64,000 bases of DNA, from assembly GCA_021826065.1 (NCBI GenBank), contig JAKADY010000002.1:51530-115529 (forward strand). The letters are read 5' to 3'. Both the position numbers and the translations under genes were made by a program. Shown piece by piece: positions 9,111 through 18,795 of the stretch. This DNA is from Pseudomonadota bacterium (GTDB lineage Bacteria > Pseudomonadota > Gammaproteobacteria > Burkholderiales > Thiobacillaceae). A model generated the notes under the pieces. That model was given only the letters and a program-made list of their open reading frames with translations, had not been told where the DNA came from and did not search any database. The stretch's first letter is position 1. Each line of letters begins with the position of its first letter.

Positions 9111-9148
9111 TCAAAAACCTACGAGCCACCGGGTGAACGAGCGCGCGC

Positions 9149-9505
9149 ATGCTGGAAAATTATTTCCCGATCTTGTTGTTCATCCTGGTGGGGTTGGCCA
9201 TCGGTATCGGTCCGATGCTGCTCGGTTGGGTGCTCGCCCCCAACCGCCCGGATGCCGAGAAGCTCTCGCCCTACGAGTGCGGCTTCGAGGCCTTCGAGGA
9301 TGCGCGCATGAAATTCGACGTGCGCTACTACCTGGTGGCCATCCTGTTCATCCTGTTCGACCTGGAGATCGCCTTTCTCTTCCCCTGGGCCGTGGTGCTC
9401 GAGCAGATCGGCGCCTTCGGCTTCTGGTCCATGGTGGTCTTCCTGGCCATCCTGGTCGTCGGCTTCGTATACGAATGGATGAAAGGCGCCCTGGAATGGG
9501 AATGA
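9149..9505 (+). CDS. nuoA: NADH-quinone oxidoreductase subunit A
   Basis: Membrane subunit of complex I. 118 residues with three helices: about 8-30, 62-84 and 90-110. The conserved loop [20 protein letters not shown] lies between helices 1 and 2 and helps close the quinone cavity next to NuoD and Nuo[16 protein letters not shown] marks helix 2. First gene of the 14-gene nuo operon, about 40 bases after a TTGACA promoter. Its ribosome site is poor (a weak GAGCG string). Confidence 0.96.
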   Translation: MLENYFPILLFILVGLAIGIGPMLLGWVLAPNRPDAEKLSPYECGFEAFEDARMKFDVRYYLVAILFILFDLEIAFLFPWAVVLEQIGAFGFWSMVVFLAILVVGFVYEWMKGALEWE

Positions 9506-9543
9506 TGTCATCCACACCAGCCTGTTTCTGCTCCGCAATCCCT

Positions 9544-9566
9544 GTAGGAGCGGTGAAAGCCGCGAC
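9544..9566 (+). repeat. REP-type palindrome between nuoA and nuoB
   Basis: A 23-base unit beginning GTAGGAGCGG and ending GCCGCGAC, with the 5' GTAG tetramer and imperfect hairpin typical of REP sequences served by RAYT transposases. Two related copies lie head to head at 45451-45518, and a RAYT gene lies at 39511-40644. Confidence 0.7.
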
Positions 9567-9595
9567 CCGCACAGGGGCACGCTGAGGGATAGACC

Positions 9596-10072
9596 ATGAG
9601 CATCGAAGGCATCCTGGAACGCGGCTTCATCACAACCACGGCGGACTCTGTCATCAACTGGGCCAAGACCGGGTCGCTGTGGCCGATGACCTTCGGGCTG
9701 GCCTGCTGTGCCGTGGAGATGATGCAAGCCGGCGCCTCGCGTTACGACCTGGATCGTTTCGGCATCGTCTTTCGCCCCAGTCCCAGGCAGAGCGATCTGA
9801 TGATCGTCGCCGGCACGCTGACCAACAAGATGGCGCCAGCCCTGCGCAAGGTCTATGACCAGATGGCCGAGCCGCGCTGGGTGATCTCCATGGGTTCCTG
9901 CGCCAACGGTGGCGGCTACTACCACTATTCCTACTCCGTGGTGCGCGGCTGCGACCGCATCGTCCCGGTGGACGTCTATGTGCCGGGCTGTCCGCCCACG
10001 GCCGAGGCCCTGCTCTACGGCATCCTGCAGCTGCAGAAGAAGATCCGCCGGACCAACACCATCGCCCGCTAA
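9596..10072 (+). CDS. nuoB: NADH-quinone oxidoreductase subunit B
   Basis: Carries the terminal iron-sulfur cluster N2 that reduces quinone. 158 residues. The N2 ligands are visible: the tandem cysteines in [11 protein letters not shown], the cysteine in [16 protein letters not shown], and that in VYVPGCPP. It is cytoplasmic-arm facing and lacks membrane helices. A 90-base gap to nuoA holds a REP element; nuoC follows 12 bases downstream. Confidence 0.97.
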   Translation: MSIEGILERGFITTTADSVINWAKTGSLWPMTFGLACCAVEMMQAGASRYDLDRFGIVFRPSPRQSDLMIVAGTLTNKMAPALRKVYDQMAEPRWVISMGSCANGGGYYHYSYSVVRGCDRIVPVDVYVPGCPPTAEALLYGILQLQKKIRRTNTIAR

Positions 10073-10084
10073 AGGAACACCAAC

Positions 10085-10690
10085 ATGCCGTTGACCGCGG
10101 AGGCCCTGGCTGCGCGCCTGCAGGACACCCTGGGCGACAAGATCACGCAAAGCCGCATCGCCCTGGGCGAGCTGACCATAGAGGTCGCGGCCGCAGACTG
10201 GCTGGAGGTCGCGCGCCGTCTGCGCGACGAGCCGGGGCTGGCCTTCGACATGTTGATCGATCTCGCCGGCGTGGACTATTCGGCCTACAAGGACGGTGCC
10301 TGGGCGGGGCGGCGCTTCGCCGTGGTCCTGCACCTGTTGTCGGTGGCCAAGAACCACCGCCTGCGCGTGCGCACCTTCTGCCCCGACGACGATTTCCCCG
10401 TGCTGCCCTCGCTCGTCGAGGTCTGGCCGGCGGCCAACTGGTTCGAGCGCGAGGCCTTCGATCTCTTCGGCATCGTCTTCGAGGGGCATCCCGACCTGCG
10501 CCGGCTGCTCACCGACTACGGCTTCATCGGCCACCCCTTCCGCAAGGACTTCCCGCTCTCGGGCCACGTCGAGATGCGCTACGACCCGGAGCTCAAGCGT
10601 GTGATCTACCAGCCGGTGACGATCGAACCGCGCGAGGTCACGCCGCGCATCGTGCGCGAGGACACCTACGGAGACGTCGGCCGTGGCTGA
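10085..10690 (+). CDS. nuoC: NADH-quinone oxidoreductase subunit C
   Basis: Peripheral-arm subunit beside NuoD. 201 residues, the normal length for a separate (unfused) NuoC. The 30-kDa subunit signature [24 protein letters not shown]... is near residue 118, then [26 protein letters not shown] lies at 10073-10078. Its TGA at 10688-10690 overlaps a GTG that begins a duplicated copy of the nuoD start, not nuoD itself. Confidence 0.96.
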   Translation: MPLTAEALAARLQDTLGDKITQSRIALGELTIEVAAADWLEVARRLRDEPGLAFDMLIDLAGVDYSAYKDGAWAGRRFAVVLHLLSVAKNHRLRVRTFCPDDDFPVLPSLVEVWPAANWFEREAFDLFGIVFEGHPDLRRLLTDYGFIGHPFRKDFPLSGHVEMRYDPELKRVIYQPVTIEPREVTPRIVREDTYGDVGRG

Positions 10691-10835
10691 GATCCGCAAC
10701 TACACGCTCAACTTTAGCTCCGGCCGCGCTGCGCGCTTAGCCTTTGCTGCGCAAAGGTTAGCCTGCGCTGAAATTCAGCTGCGCCCGGGTCTGCCCTTGG
10801 CCTGCCTTCGAGAAAGGCTGTGCGAGCATGGCTGA
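10683..10835 (+). other. Duplicated nuoD start and 50-codon relay frame at the nuoC/nuoD junction
   Basis: The 33 bases at 10683-10715 encode the same 11 residues as the first 33 bases of nuoD at 10828-10860 (start, then [10 protein letters not shown]). They differ only at four third positions and the start base (GTG versus ATG). A 112-base insert rich in short inverted repeats follows the first copy. Read from GTG 10683, the frame stays open for 50 codons and stops at TGA 10833-10835, inside the real nuoD start. The octamer (G/A)TGGCTGA therefore gives both nuoC and this frame the same overlap of stop with next start. Whether the short frame is translated is unknown; the duplication is direct observation. 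Confidence 0.75.
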
Positions 10836-12081
10836 AATCCGCAATTACACGCTGAATTTTGGGCCGCAGCATCCGGCCGCGCATGGGGTGCTGCGCCTGG
10901 TGCTGGAGCTGGATGGCGAGGTGATCGAGCGGGCCGACCCGCACATCGGCCTGCTGCACCGCGCCACCGAGAAGCTGGCCGAGCACAAGACCTTCCTGCA
11001 GTCGGTGCCCTACATGGACCGGCTCGACTATGTCTCGATGATGTGCAATGAGCACGCCTACGTGCTGGCCATCGAGAAGCTCTTGGGCATCACGCCGCCG
11101 CTCCGGGCGCAGTATATCCGCGTGATGTTCGACGAGTTGACGCGCATCCTCAACCACCTCATGTGGCTGGGGGCGCACGCCCTCGACATCGGCGCCATGA
11201 CCGTGTTCCTCTACGCCTTCCGCGAGCGCGAGGACATCATGGACATGTACGAGGCGGTCTCCGGCGCGCGCATGCACGCCGCCTATTACCGCCCGGGCGG
11301 GGTCTATCGCGACCTGCCGGATCGCATGCCGCAGTACGAGGTCTCGCCCTACAAGGACGCGGAGGAGGTCAAACGGCTCAACGAGAACCGCCAGGGCTCG
11401 CTGCTCGACTTCATCGAGGACTTCACCAACCGCTTCCCCACCTATGTCGATGAGTACGAGACCCTCCTCACCGACAACCGCATCTGGAAGCAGCGCACGG
11501 TCGGCATCGGCGTGGTCTCGCCGGAGCGGGCCAAGGCCCTGGGCCTGACCGGCCCCATGCTGCGCGGCTCCGGCGTGGTGTGGGACTTGCGCCGGCACCA
11601 GCCCTACGAGGTCTACGACCAGCTCGACTTCGAGATCCCGGTGGGCAGGAACGGCGACTGCTACGACCGATACCTGGTACGCATCGAGGAGATGCGCCAG
11701 GCCAACCGCATCGTCCGGCAATGCGTCGATTGGCTGAAGAAGAATCCGGGGCCGGTCATCGTCGACAACCACAAGGTGGCGCCTCCCTCGCGCGAGGCCA
11801 TGAAGGCCAACATGGAGGAGTTGATCCACCACTTCAAGCTCTTCACCGAGGGCATGCACGTGCCCGAGGGCGAGGCCTATGCGGCGGTGGAACACCCCAA
11901 GGGCGAGTTCGGCATCTATCTCATCTCGGACGGCGCCAACAAGCCCTATCGCATGAAGATCCGTCCGGCCGGCTTCACCCACATGGCGGCATTGGACGAA
12001 CTCGCCCGCGGCCACATGATCGCCGACGTGGTGGCCATCATCGGCACCATCGACATCGTCTTCGGGGACATCGACCGATGA
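10828..12081 (+). CDS. nuoD: NADH-quinone oxidoreductase subunit D
   Basis: The 49-kDa subunit forming the quinone site with NuoB. 417 residues starting [19 protein letters not shown]; the [14 protein letters not shown] motif and [12 protein letters not shown] near residue 50 are the family signature. The C terminus ends FGDIDR as usual. ATG 10828 is chosen because the next motif, GPQHP, must follow TLNF. AAAGG lies about 11 bases upstream, and a duplicated start lies 145 bases upstream. Its stop overlaps nuoE as ATGA. Confidence 0.97.
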   Translation: MAEIRNYTLNFGPQHPAAHGVLRLVLELDGEVIERADPHIGLLHRATEKLAEHKTFLQSVPYMDRLDYVSMMCNEHAYVLAIEKLLGITPPLRAQYIRVMFDELTRILNHLMWLGAHALDIGAMTVFLYAFREREDIMDMYEAVSGARMHAAYYRPGGVYRDLPDRMPQYEVSPYKDAEEVKRLNENRQGSLLDFIEDFTNRFPTYVDEYETLLTDNRIWKQRTVGIGVVSPERAKALGLTGPMLRGSGVVWDLRRHQPYEVYDQLDFEIPVGRNGDCYDRYLVRIEEMRQANRIVRQCVDWLKKNPGPVIVDNHKVAPPSREAMKANMEELIHHFKLFTEGMHVPEGEAYAAVEHPKGEFGIYLISDGANKPYRMKIRPAGFTHMAALDELARGHMIADVVAIIGTIDIVFGDIDR

Positions 12082-12557
12082 GCCTGCTCTCCAGCGAAGC
12101 CCTCGCGCAGATTGACCGCGAGATTGCCAAATATCCCCCGGAGCACAAGCAGTCCGCGGTGATGAGTGCGCTCAGGATCGCCCAGGTGGAAAAGGGCTGG
12201 ATCTCCCCAGAGGTGATCGAGTTCGTGGCGCAGTACCTCGAGATGCCGCCCATCGCGGTGTACGAGGTGGCGACCTTCTACAACATGTACGACCTGAAGC
12301 CCGTGGGGCGGCACAAGATCACCCTGTGCACCAACCTGCCCTGCCAGCTGCAGGGGGCCGGCGAGATCGCCGAGCACCTCAAGAAGCGCCTGGGCGTCGA
12401 CTTCGGCGAGACCACCGCGGATGGCCGTTTCACCCTGAAGGAGGGCGAGTGCATGGGGGCCTGCGGTGACGGGCCGTTGTGCCTGCACAACAATCACGAG
12501 ATGCACGTCAAGCTCACCCCCGAGCAGGTGGACCGTCTGCTGGACGAGATGAAATGA
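12078..12557 (+). CDS. nuoE: NADH-quinone oxidoreductase subunit E
   Basis: 24-kDa subunit of the NADH dehydrogenase module, holding the 2Fe-2S cluster N1a. 159 residues. The ligand pattern is CTNLPC near residue 86 and CMGACGDGP near 126, and VATFYNMY lies before it. It starts at ATG 12078 inside the nuoD stop (ATGA) and its own stop overlaps nuoF the same way, indicating translational coupling. The same frame is open far upstream inside nuoD, but that part is shadow. Confidence 0.96.
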   Translation: MSLLSSEALAQIDREIAKYPPEHKQSAVMSALRIAQVEKGWISPEVIEFVAQYLEMPPIAVYEVATFYNMYDLKPVGRHKITLCTNLPCQLQGAGEIAEHLKKRLGVDFGETTADGRFTLKEGECMGACGDGPLCLHNNHEMHVKLTPEQVDRLLDEMK

Positions 12558-13840
12558 AGTTCGACGGCAAGAACACCAAGGTCTGCTCCTGGACCTTCGA
12601 TCTGCCCAACCCGGGGTCGCTGGAGACCTATGTCGCGCACGGCGGCTACGAGGCGCTCAGGAAGATCCTCGCCGAGAAGACGCCGCCCGAGACGATCATC
12701 AACGAGGTCAAGACGAGCGCCCTGCGCGGTCGCGGCGGGGCGGGCTTCCCGACGGGGCTCAAATGGAGCTTCATGCCGCGCAATTTCCCCGGCGACAAGT
12801 ACATCGTCTGCAACTCCGATGAGGGCGAGCCGGGCACCTTCAAGGACCGCGACATCCTGCGCTGGAACCCGCACCAGCTGATCGAGGGCATGATCATCGC
12901 CGGCTACACCCTGGGGGCGCGCGCCGGCTACAACTACATCCACGGCGAGATCTGGGACTGCTACGAGCGCTTCGAGCTGGCCCTGGGCGAGGCGCGACGG
13001 GCCGGTTTTCTGGGCAAGGACATCCTCGGCAGCGGCTGGGACTTCGACATCCACGCCCATCACGGCTATGGCGCCTACATCTGTGGCGAGGAGACCGCAC
13101 TGCTGGAATCGCTGGAGGGCAAGAAGGGGCAGCCGCGCTTCAAGCCACCCTTCCCGGCGAGCTATGGCCTGTACGGCAAGCCGACCACCATCAACAACAC
13201 CGAGACGCTCGCCTCCATCCCCTGGATCATGCGCTTCGGCGGTGAGGCCTTCCTCCAGTTGGGCAAGCCCAACAACGGCGGCACCAAGATCTTCTCGGTC
13301 TCCGGCCACGTCAACCGCCCAGGCAACTACGAGGTGCCGCTCGGCACCCCCTTCGCCGAACTCCTGGAGATGGCCGGTGGGGTGCGCAACGGACACAAGC
13401 TGAAGGCGGTGATCCCGGGCGGTTCCTCAGCACCGGTGCTGCCGGGCGAGGTCATGATGGATCTCAGCATGGACTTCGATGCCATCGCCCGCGCCGGCTC
13501 CATGCTGGGCTCCGGCGCGGTGATCGTCATGGACGAGACGGTCTGCATGGTGCGGGCGCTGGAGCGGCTGTCGTACTTTTATTACGAGGAGTCCTGCGGC
13601 CAATGCACGCCCTGCCGCGAGGGCACCGGCTGGATGTACCGGGTGGTGCATCGCATCGAACATGGCAAGGGGCGGCCCGAGGACCTCGATCTGCTCATGA
13701 GCGTGGGCGACAACATCGCCGGGCGGACTATCTGCGCCCTGGGCGATGCGGCAGTGGGGCCGGTGCAGAGCTTCATCCGCCACTTCCGCCAGGAATTCGA
13801 GTACCACATCGAGCACAAGCGCTGCATGGTGGGGAGTTGA
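12554..13840 (+). CDS. nuoF: NADH-quinone oxidoreductase subunit F
   Basis: 51-kDa subunit that binds NADH and FMN and carries 4Fe-4S cluster N3. 428 residues. The NADH/FMN region shows [15 protein letters not shown] and [14 protein letters not shown], and then [17 protein letters not shown]. The cluster site is [11 protein letters not shown] near residue 350, with a distal cysteine in [10 protein letters not shown] 12554 overlaps the nuoE TGA. Ends 1 base before nuoG. Confidence 0.97.
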   Translation: MKFDGKNTKVCSWTFDLPNPGSLETYVAHGGYEALRKILAEKTPPETIINEVKTSALRGRGGAGFPTGLKWSFMPRNFPGDKYIVCNSDEGEPGTFKDRDILRWNPHQLIEGMIIAGYTLGARAGYNYIHGEIWDCYERFELALGEARRAGFLGKDILGSGWDFDIHAHHGYGAYICGEETALLESLEGKKGQPRFKPPFPASYGLYGKPTTINNTETLASIPWIMRFGGEAFLQLGKPNNGGTKIFSVSGHVNRPGNYEVPLGTPFAELLEMAGGVRNGHKLKAVIPGGSSAPVLPGEVMMDLSMDFDAIARAGSMLGSGAVIVMDETVCMVRALERLSYFYYEESCGQCTPCREGTGWMYRVVHRIEHGKGRPEDLDLLMSVGDNIAGRTICALGDAAVGPVQSFIRHFRQEFEYHIEHKRCMVGS

Positions 13841-13841
13841 C

Positions 13842-16172
13842 ATGCCGAGCCTGACCATAGACGGCAAGCGGATCGAGGTCGCCCAGGGGGCGACCGTGAT
13901 GGACGCCGCCCGCGAGCTCGGTATCTTCATCCCGCACTTCTGCTACCACAAGAAGCTGTCCATCGCCGCCAACTGCCGCATGTGCCTGGTGGAGGTGGAG
14001 AAGGCGCCCAAGCCCCTGCCCGCCTGTGCCACCCCGGTGACCGAGGGCATGGTGGTGCATACCCATTCCGAGCGCGCCATCAAGGCCCAGAAGGGGGTGA
14101 TGGAGCTACTGCTTATCAACCACCCGCTCGACTGCCCGATCTGCGACCAGGGCGGCGAGTGCCAGCTGCAGGACCTGGCGGTGGGCTATGGCGGAAGCCG
14201 ATCCCGCTACACCGAGCCCAAACGCGTGGTGCGCGACAAGGACCTGGGCCCCCTCATCGCCACCGAGATGACGCGCTGCATCCACTGCAGCCGCTGCGTG
14301 CGCTTCGGCCAGGAGATCGCCGGGCTGATGGAGCTCGGCATGCCCGGCCGCGGCGAGCACACCGAGGTGATGCCCTACCTCGAGCGCCAGGTCACATCGG
14401 AGCTCTCCGGCAACGTGATCGACCTCTGCCCGGTCGGGGCCCTCACCTCCAAGCCCTTCCGCTACGCGGCACGCACCTGGGAGCTCGCACGGCGGCCCTC
14501 GGTGAGCCCGCACGACGCCCTGGGCGCAAACCTCGAGGTGCACGTCAAGGACAAGCGGGTCTACCGGGTCCTGCCACGCGAGAACGAGGCCATCAACGAG
14601 TGCTGGCTGGCCGATCGTGACCGCTTCGCCTATCAGGCACTCAATGCCGACAGCCGGCTCACCCGACCCATGGTGCGCGACGAGGCCGGCTTGTGGCATG
14701 AGGTCGACTGGCCCAAGGCCCTGAACCAGGTCACCGGGGCGCTGAAGGTGCTGATCGATGCGCACGGGCCGGGCGCGGTCGGCTTCCTCGCCTCGCCGCA
14801 CCAGACCGTGGAGGAGCTCCACCTACTGCAAAAGTTCGCCCGGGCCCTGGGCTGCGAGAACATCGACACCCGCCTCGACCTTACCAATCCGATCGCGACG
14901 GCGGGGACGCCCTGGCTGGGGATGGCCATCGCCGAGGTGGAGGCCCTGGATCGCATCCTGCTCGTGGGCGCGACGATCCGCAAGGAGCAGCCCCTGCTCG
15001 CCCAGCGGCTGCGCAAGGCGGTGAAGAGCGGGGCGGAGCTGCACGTGGTGCACGCCGCCGATGACGACCTTTTGTGCCGTGTGGCGCAGCGCCTGATCGC
15101 CAAGCCCTCGGGCCTGGTCGCGGCGCTCGCCCAGTTGGCGGTGGCCCTGCGCGAGGCCGGGCAGGACCTCGGGCCCTTGGCATTGGAGGGCGTCATCGCC
15201 ACGGAGGCCGCCCGCGCCATGGCGCAAAGCCTGCTCACCGGCTCCCGCAAGGCGGTCCTGCTCGGCGCCTATGCACAGCAACACCCGGCCGCGGCGGAAC
15301 TGGCCACGCTGGCCCAGGCCATCGCCCGAGCGACGGGGGCGAGCCTCGGTTTCCTACCGGCGGCGGCGAACAGCGTGGGCGCTGGTGTGGTGGGCTGCCG
15401 GCCGGGCGCGGGGGGGCTCGACGCCGCCGGCATGTTCGGCCAGCCGCGTAAGGTCTATGTCCTGCTCGGTTGCGAACCCGAACTGGAGGCCGCCGACCCT
15501 GTCGTGGCGCGCGCCGCCCTGGAAGCAGCCGAGTTGGTGGTGGCGCTCACCCCCTTCCAGGACCGCGCCAGCGCCTATGCCCACGTCATGCTGCCGATCG
15601 CGCCCTTCACCGAGACCTCCGGCAGCTTCGTCAACATGGAGGGCCGGCTGCAATCCTTCGAGGCGGTCGTGCCCCCCCTGGGCGAGACGCGTCCGGCCTG
15701 GAAGGTCCTGCGCGTGCTGGGCAACCTCATGGGGCTGGCCGGCTTCCAACACGACACCAGCCGCGAGGTCCTGGCCGAGGCCCTGCCGCAGGGCGAGGCG
15801 GACGTCCGCGCGCGACTGGACAATGCGGTGGCCCCGGTCGCCATCCGCATGCTCAAACCCCAGGAGGGGCTGGAGCGTCTGGCCGAGACGCCGATCTACC
15901 AGCTCGACCTGCTCACCCGCCGTGCTCCGGCCCTGCAGGCCACCTTCGACGGGGAGGCGGCGGCCGCCTGCTGGGCCCATGGCGCCCTCATAGAACGGCT
16001 GGGGCTCACGGTGGACAAGCCGGTCAAGGTGCGGCAAGGCGACAGCGAGACCATCCTGAAGCTCATGCGTGACGACCGCCTGCTGCCGGAGGTGGTGCGG
16101 GTGGCCGCCGTGCATCCGCTGACCTCGCGTCTGGGCCCGCGCTTCGGCGGCCTGAGCCTGGAGAAGATGTGA
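13842..16172 (+). CDS. nuoG: NADH-quinone oxidoreductase subunit G
   Basis: 75-kDa iron-sulfur subunit of complex I. 776 residues. An N-terminal 2Fe-2S ferredoxin domain ([16 protein letters not shown] near 35-50) is followed by the His-ligated cluster region ([18 protein letters not shown] near 95) and 4Fe-4S ligands ([13 protein letters not shown]). After these comes a molybdopterin-oxidoreductase-like domain without cofactor. ATG 13842 starts one base after the nuoF stop, with GGGGAG at 13830-13835. The frame is open to 13746 inside nuoF, which is not used. Confidence 0.97.
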   Translation: MPSLTIDGKRIEVAQGATVMDAARELGIFIPHFCYHKKLSIAANCRMCLVEVEKAPKPLPACATPVTEGMVVHTHSERAIKAQKGVMELLLINHPLDCPICDQGGECQLQDLAVGYGGSRSRYTEPKRVVRDKDLGPLIATEMTRCIHCSRCVRFGQEIAGLMELGMPGRGEHTEVMPYLERQVTSELSGNVIDLCPVGALTSKPFRYAARTWELARRPSVSPHDALGANLEVHVKDKRVYRVLPRENEAINECWLADRDRFAYQALNADSRLTRPMVRDEAGLWHEVDWPKALNQVTGALKVLIDAHGPGAVGFLASPHQTVEELHLLQKFARALGCENIDTRLDLTNPIATAGTPWLGMAIAEVEALDRILLVGATIRKEQPLLAQRLRKAVKSGAELHVVHAADDDLLCRVAQRLIAKPSGLVAALAQLAVALREAGQDLGPLALEGVIATEAARAMAQSLLTGSRKAVLLGAYAQQHPAAAELATLAQAIARATGASLGFLPAAANSVGAGVVGCRPGAGGLDAAGMFGQPRKVYVLLGCEPELEAADPVVARAALEAAELVVALTPFQDRASAYAHVMLPIAPFTETSGSFVNMEGRLQSFEAVVPPLGETRPAWKVLRVLGNLMGLAGFQHDTSREVLAEALPQGEADVRARLDNAVAPVAIRMLKPQEGLERLAETPIYQLDLLTRRAPALQATFDGEAAAACWAHGALIERLGLTVDKPVKVRQGDSETILKLMRDDRLLPEVVRVAAVHPLTSRLGPRFGGLSLEKM

Positions 16173-17203
16173 TGGAACTGTTCCAAGACCTGCTCGGCCC
16201 CGCCTGGACCCCGGTCTGGACCCTGGTCAAGATCGTCGCCATCGTCCTGCCCCTGCTCACTGCCGTGGCCTACCTGACCTGGGCCGAGCGCAAGGTTATT
16301 GGCTGGATGCAGGTGCGCATGGGGCCCAACCGGGTGGGCTTCTTCGGCTTCAGGCTGTGGGGGCTGGGCCAGCCCATCGCCGACGCGGTAAAGCTGCTCA
16401 CCAAGGAGATCATCATCCCCAGCGGGGCGAGCCGAGGGCTCTTCCTGTTCGCCCCGGTGCTGGCCATCGCCCCGGCCATGGCCGCCTGGGCGGTGATCCC
16501 CTTCACCGACCGGCTGGTGCTGGCCAACATCGACGCGAGTCTACTCTACATCCTGGCCATCACCTCCATGGGGGTCTATGGCGTGATCGTCGCCGGCTGG
16601 GCGTCGAACTCGAAGTACGCCTTTCTCGGCAGCTTGCGCTCCGCCGCCCAGATCGTCTCCTACGAGATCGCCATGGGCTTCGCCCTGGTCGGGGTGCTGA
16701 TGAGCGCGCAGAGCCTGAACCTGGTCGAGATCGTCAAAGGTCAGGAAGGCGGCTTCTGGCACTGGTACTGGCTGCCGCTCTTCCCCTTGTTCCTGGTCTA
16801 CCTCATCTCCGGCGTGGCGGAGACCAACCGCGCGCCCTTCGACGTGGCCGAGGGCGAGAGCGAGATCGTCGCCGGCTTTCACGTGGACTACTCGGGCATG
16901 GCCTTCGCCGTGTTCTTCCTGGCCGAGTATGCCAACATGATCCTGATCTCCACGCTCACCAGCCTCATGTTCCTGGGCGGCTGGCTCTCCCCCATCCCGG
17001 GGCTGCCCGACGGCTTCGTGTGGCTGGCGGCCAAGGTGAGCTTCATCCTGCTGCTGTTCCTCTGGTTCCGCGCCACCTTCCCGCGCTACCGTTACGACCA
17101 GATCATGCGCCTGGGCTGGAAGGTGTTCATCCCGGTGACCCTGTTCTGGATCCTGCTGGTCGGCCTCATGATGCAGACCCCCTACGGCCACCTCTTCCAC
17201 TGA
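16172..17203 (+). CDS. nuoH: NADH-quinone oxidoreductase subunit H
   Basis: Membrane subunit at the junction of the two arms, contributing to the quinone tunnel. 343 residues, about eight helices. It has the signature [19 protein letters not shown] near residue 40 and the acidic loop [20 protein letters not shown] near 215. The ATG overlaps the nuoG TGA by one base (TGATG); a GTG three bases earlier is possible. A 130-base gap with a palindromic repeat separates it from nuoI. Confidence 0.96.
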   Translation: MELFQDLLGPAWTPVWTLVKIVAIVLPLLTAVAYLTWAERKVIGWMQVRMGPNRVGFFGFRLWGLGQPIADAVKLLTKEIIIPSGASRGLFLFAPVLAIAPAMAAWAVIPFTDRLVLANIDASLLYILAITSMGVYGVIVAGWASNSKYAFLGSLRSAAQIVSYEIAMGFALVGVLMSAQSLNLVEIVKGQEGGFWHWYWLPLFPLFLVYLISGVAETNRAPFDVAEGESEIVAGFHVDYSGMAFAVFFLAEYANMILISTLTSLMFLGGWLSPIPGLPDGFVWLAAKVSFILLLFLWFRATFPRYRYDQIMRLGWKVFIPVTLFWILLVGLMMQTPYGHLFH

Positions 17204-17207
17204 CGGC

Positions 17208-17323
17208 CATGACTTTGATCGAACGAGGCCCAAGTATGAAAGTCATGTCCGTCTCCCTCACCCCCAGCCCCTCCCCCACAGGGGGAGGGGAGCGGCAAGA
17301 GTCGCCAGGGCGACTTCCATTCT
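17208..17323 (+). repeat. Palindromic intergenic repeat, copy A (nuoH-nuoI)
   Basis: Three nested palindromes in fixed order. CATGACTTT at 17208-17216 pairs with AAAGTCATG at 17239-17247. A tract TCCGTCTCCCTCACCCCCAG follows. A perfect 10-bp hairpin CCCCTCCCCC-ACA-GGGGGAGGGG lies at 17268-17290. Last is AGTCGC-CAGG-GCGACT near 17310-17325. Copies with the same order occur at 20813-20921 and, inverted, at 35808-35919. Confidence 0.75.
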
Positions 17324-17333
17324 AGGAGGGGAC

Positions 17334-17825
17334 ATGCTCAGCCGCATCAAACAGTTCTTCAACACCTTCCTGCTCACCGAGCTGGTGCGCGGCATGGCGC
17401 TCACCGGCCGCTATCTCTTCGCCCGCAAGATCACCGTACAGTTCCCCGAGGAGCGCACGCCGATGAGCCCGCGCTTCCGCGGGCTACACGCCCAGCGCCG
17501 CTATCCCAACGGCGAGGAGCGCTGCATCGCCTGCAAGCTGTGCGAGGCGGTCTGTCCGGCGCTGGCCATCTATATCGAATCCGAACAGCGCGCCGACGGG
17601 ACCCGCCGCACGACACGCTACGACATCGACCTGACCAAGTGTATCTTCTGCGGCTTCTGCGAGGAGGCCTGCCCGGTGGACGCCATCGTCGAGACCCACA
17701 TCATCGACTACCACGGCGAGAAGCGTGGCGATTTGTACTACACCAAGGAGATGCTGCTTGCGGTCGGCGACAAGTACGAGGCCGAGATCGCCAAGCGCAA
17801 GGCCGAGGATGCCCGATATCGATAG
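17334..17825 (+). CDS. nuoI: NADH-quinone oxidoreductase subunit I
   Basis: TYKY subunit carrying two 4Fe-4S clusters (N6a and N6b) between the NADH module and N2. 163 residues, with [12 protein letters not shown] near residue 60 and [12 protein letters not shown] near 100, each the classic CxxCxxCxxxCP. An N-terminal helix packs on the membrane. AGGAGGGG at 17323-17330 gives a strong ribosome site right after repeat copy A. Confidence 0.97.
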   Translation: MLSRIKQFFNTFLLTELVRGMALTGRYLFARKITVQFPEERTPMSPRFRGLHAQRRYPNGEERCIACKLCEAVCPALAIYIESEQRADGTRRTTRYDIDLTKCIFCGFCEEACPVDAIVETHIIDYHGEKRGDLYYTKEMLLAVGDKYEAEIAKRKAEDARYR

Positions 17826-17867
17826 CGACACAAAACGCCGCCTCAATAACGAATAACCCGCTCAAGC

Positions 17868-18488
17868 ATGGAATTCTCCACCGTCGTCTTTTATTTTTTC
17901 GCCGCCATCCTGCTCCTCTCGGGCCTGCGGGTGATCACCGCCAAGAACCCGGTGCACGCGGCCCTCGCCCTGGTGCTCGCCTTCTTCACCGCGGCGGGGC
18001 TGTGGATCCTCCTGGAGGCGGAGTTCCTCGCCATCACCCTGGTCCTGGTCTATGTCGGCGCGGTGATGGTGCTGTTCCTGTTCGTGGTGATGATGCTGGA
18101 CATCAACATCGAGCAGTTGCGTCAACAATTCTGGGACTACCTGCCCATCGCCGCACTGGTGGCCGGGCTCATGATCGTGCAGATGGTGTTGGTGCTGGGC
18201 GGCGAGACCTTTGGTCTTACCGCGCCCGCGCCCAAGCCGGCCGATTACAGCAACACCAGGGAATTGGGCCTGCTGCTCTATACCGAGTACGTCTATCCCT
18301 TCGAACTGGCGGCGGTGATCCTGCTGGTGGCCATCGTCGCCGCCATCGCGCTCACCCTGCGGCGGCGGCAGGGGGTCAAGTGGGTGGACCCGGCCGTTCA
18401 GGTCAAGGTCAAGCGCGAGGGGCGCGTGCGCCTGGTCAACCTCAAGCCCCAGAAGCCCGAGCTCAAGGCGGAGGAGGACGAGGCATGA
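17868..18488 (+). CDS. nuoJ: NADH-quinone oxidoreductase subunit J
   Basis: ND6-type membrane subunit of the proton-pumping arm. 206 residues, five predicted helices. It has the helix-3 region [18 protein letters not shown] near residue 60 with the conserved pi-bulge glycine, and a charged tail ([14 protein letters not shown]). Its TGA overlaps the nuoK ATG (ATGA at 18485-18488). Confidence 0.95.
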   Translation: MEFSTVVFYFFAAILLLSGLRVITAKNPVHAALALVLAFFTAAGLWILLEAEFLAITLVLVYVGAVMVLFLFVVMMLDINIEQLRQQFWDYLPIAALVAGLMIVQMVLVLGGETFGLTAPAPKPADYSNTRELGLLLYTEYVYPFELAAVILLVAIVAAIALTLRRRQGVKWVDPAVQVKVKREGRVRLVNLKPQKPELKAEEDEA

Positions 18489-18790
18489 TCGGGCTCAACC
18501 ACTACCTGGTGCTGGGCTCTGTGCTGTTCGCCATCAGCGTCCTGGGCATCTTCCTGAACCGCAAGAACCTGATCGTTTTGTTGATGGCGATCGAGCTGAT
18601 GCTCCTGGCGGTCAACATCAACTTCATCGCCTTCTCGCACTTCCTGAACGACACGGCGGGGCAGGTCTTCGTCTTCTTCATCCTCACCGTGGCGGCGGCC
18701 GAGTCGGCCATCGGCCTGGCCATCCTGGTGGTGCTCTTCCGCGCGCGGCGCTCCATCAACGTGGATGATCTGGATAGCCTTAAGGGGTGA
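18485..18790 (+). CDS. nuoK: NADH-quinone oxidoreductase subunit K
   Basis: ND4L-type membrane subunit, 101 residues, three helices. The two conserved membrane glutamates for proton movement are visible in [13 protein letters not shown] (about residue 36) and [13 protein letters not shown] (about 72). ATG 18485 is coupled to nuoJ by a 4-base overlap. The longer upstream frame lies inside nuoI/nuoJ and is discounted. Confidence 0.95.
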   Translation: MIGLNHYLVLGSVLFAISVLGIFLNRKNLIVLLMAIELMLLAVNINFIAFSHFLNDTAGQVFVFFILTVAAAESAIGLAILVVLFRARRSINVDDLDSLKG

Positions 18791-18795
18791 TGGGC

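Noticed and set aside
11580..12077. Extended NuoE starting inside nuoD
   Set aside because: The upstream part is an out-of-frame reading of nuoD; ATG 12078 with a 4-base overlap gives a normal-length NuoE.
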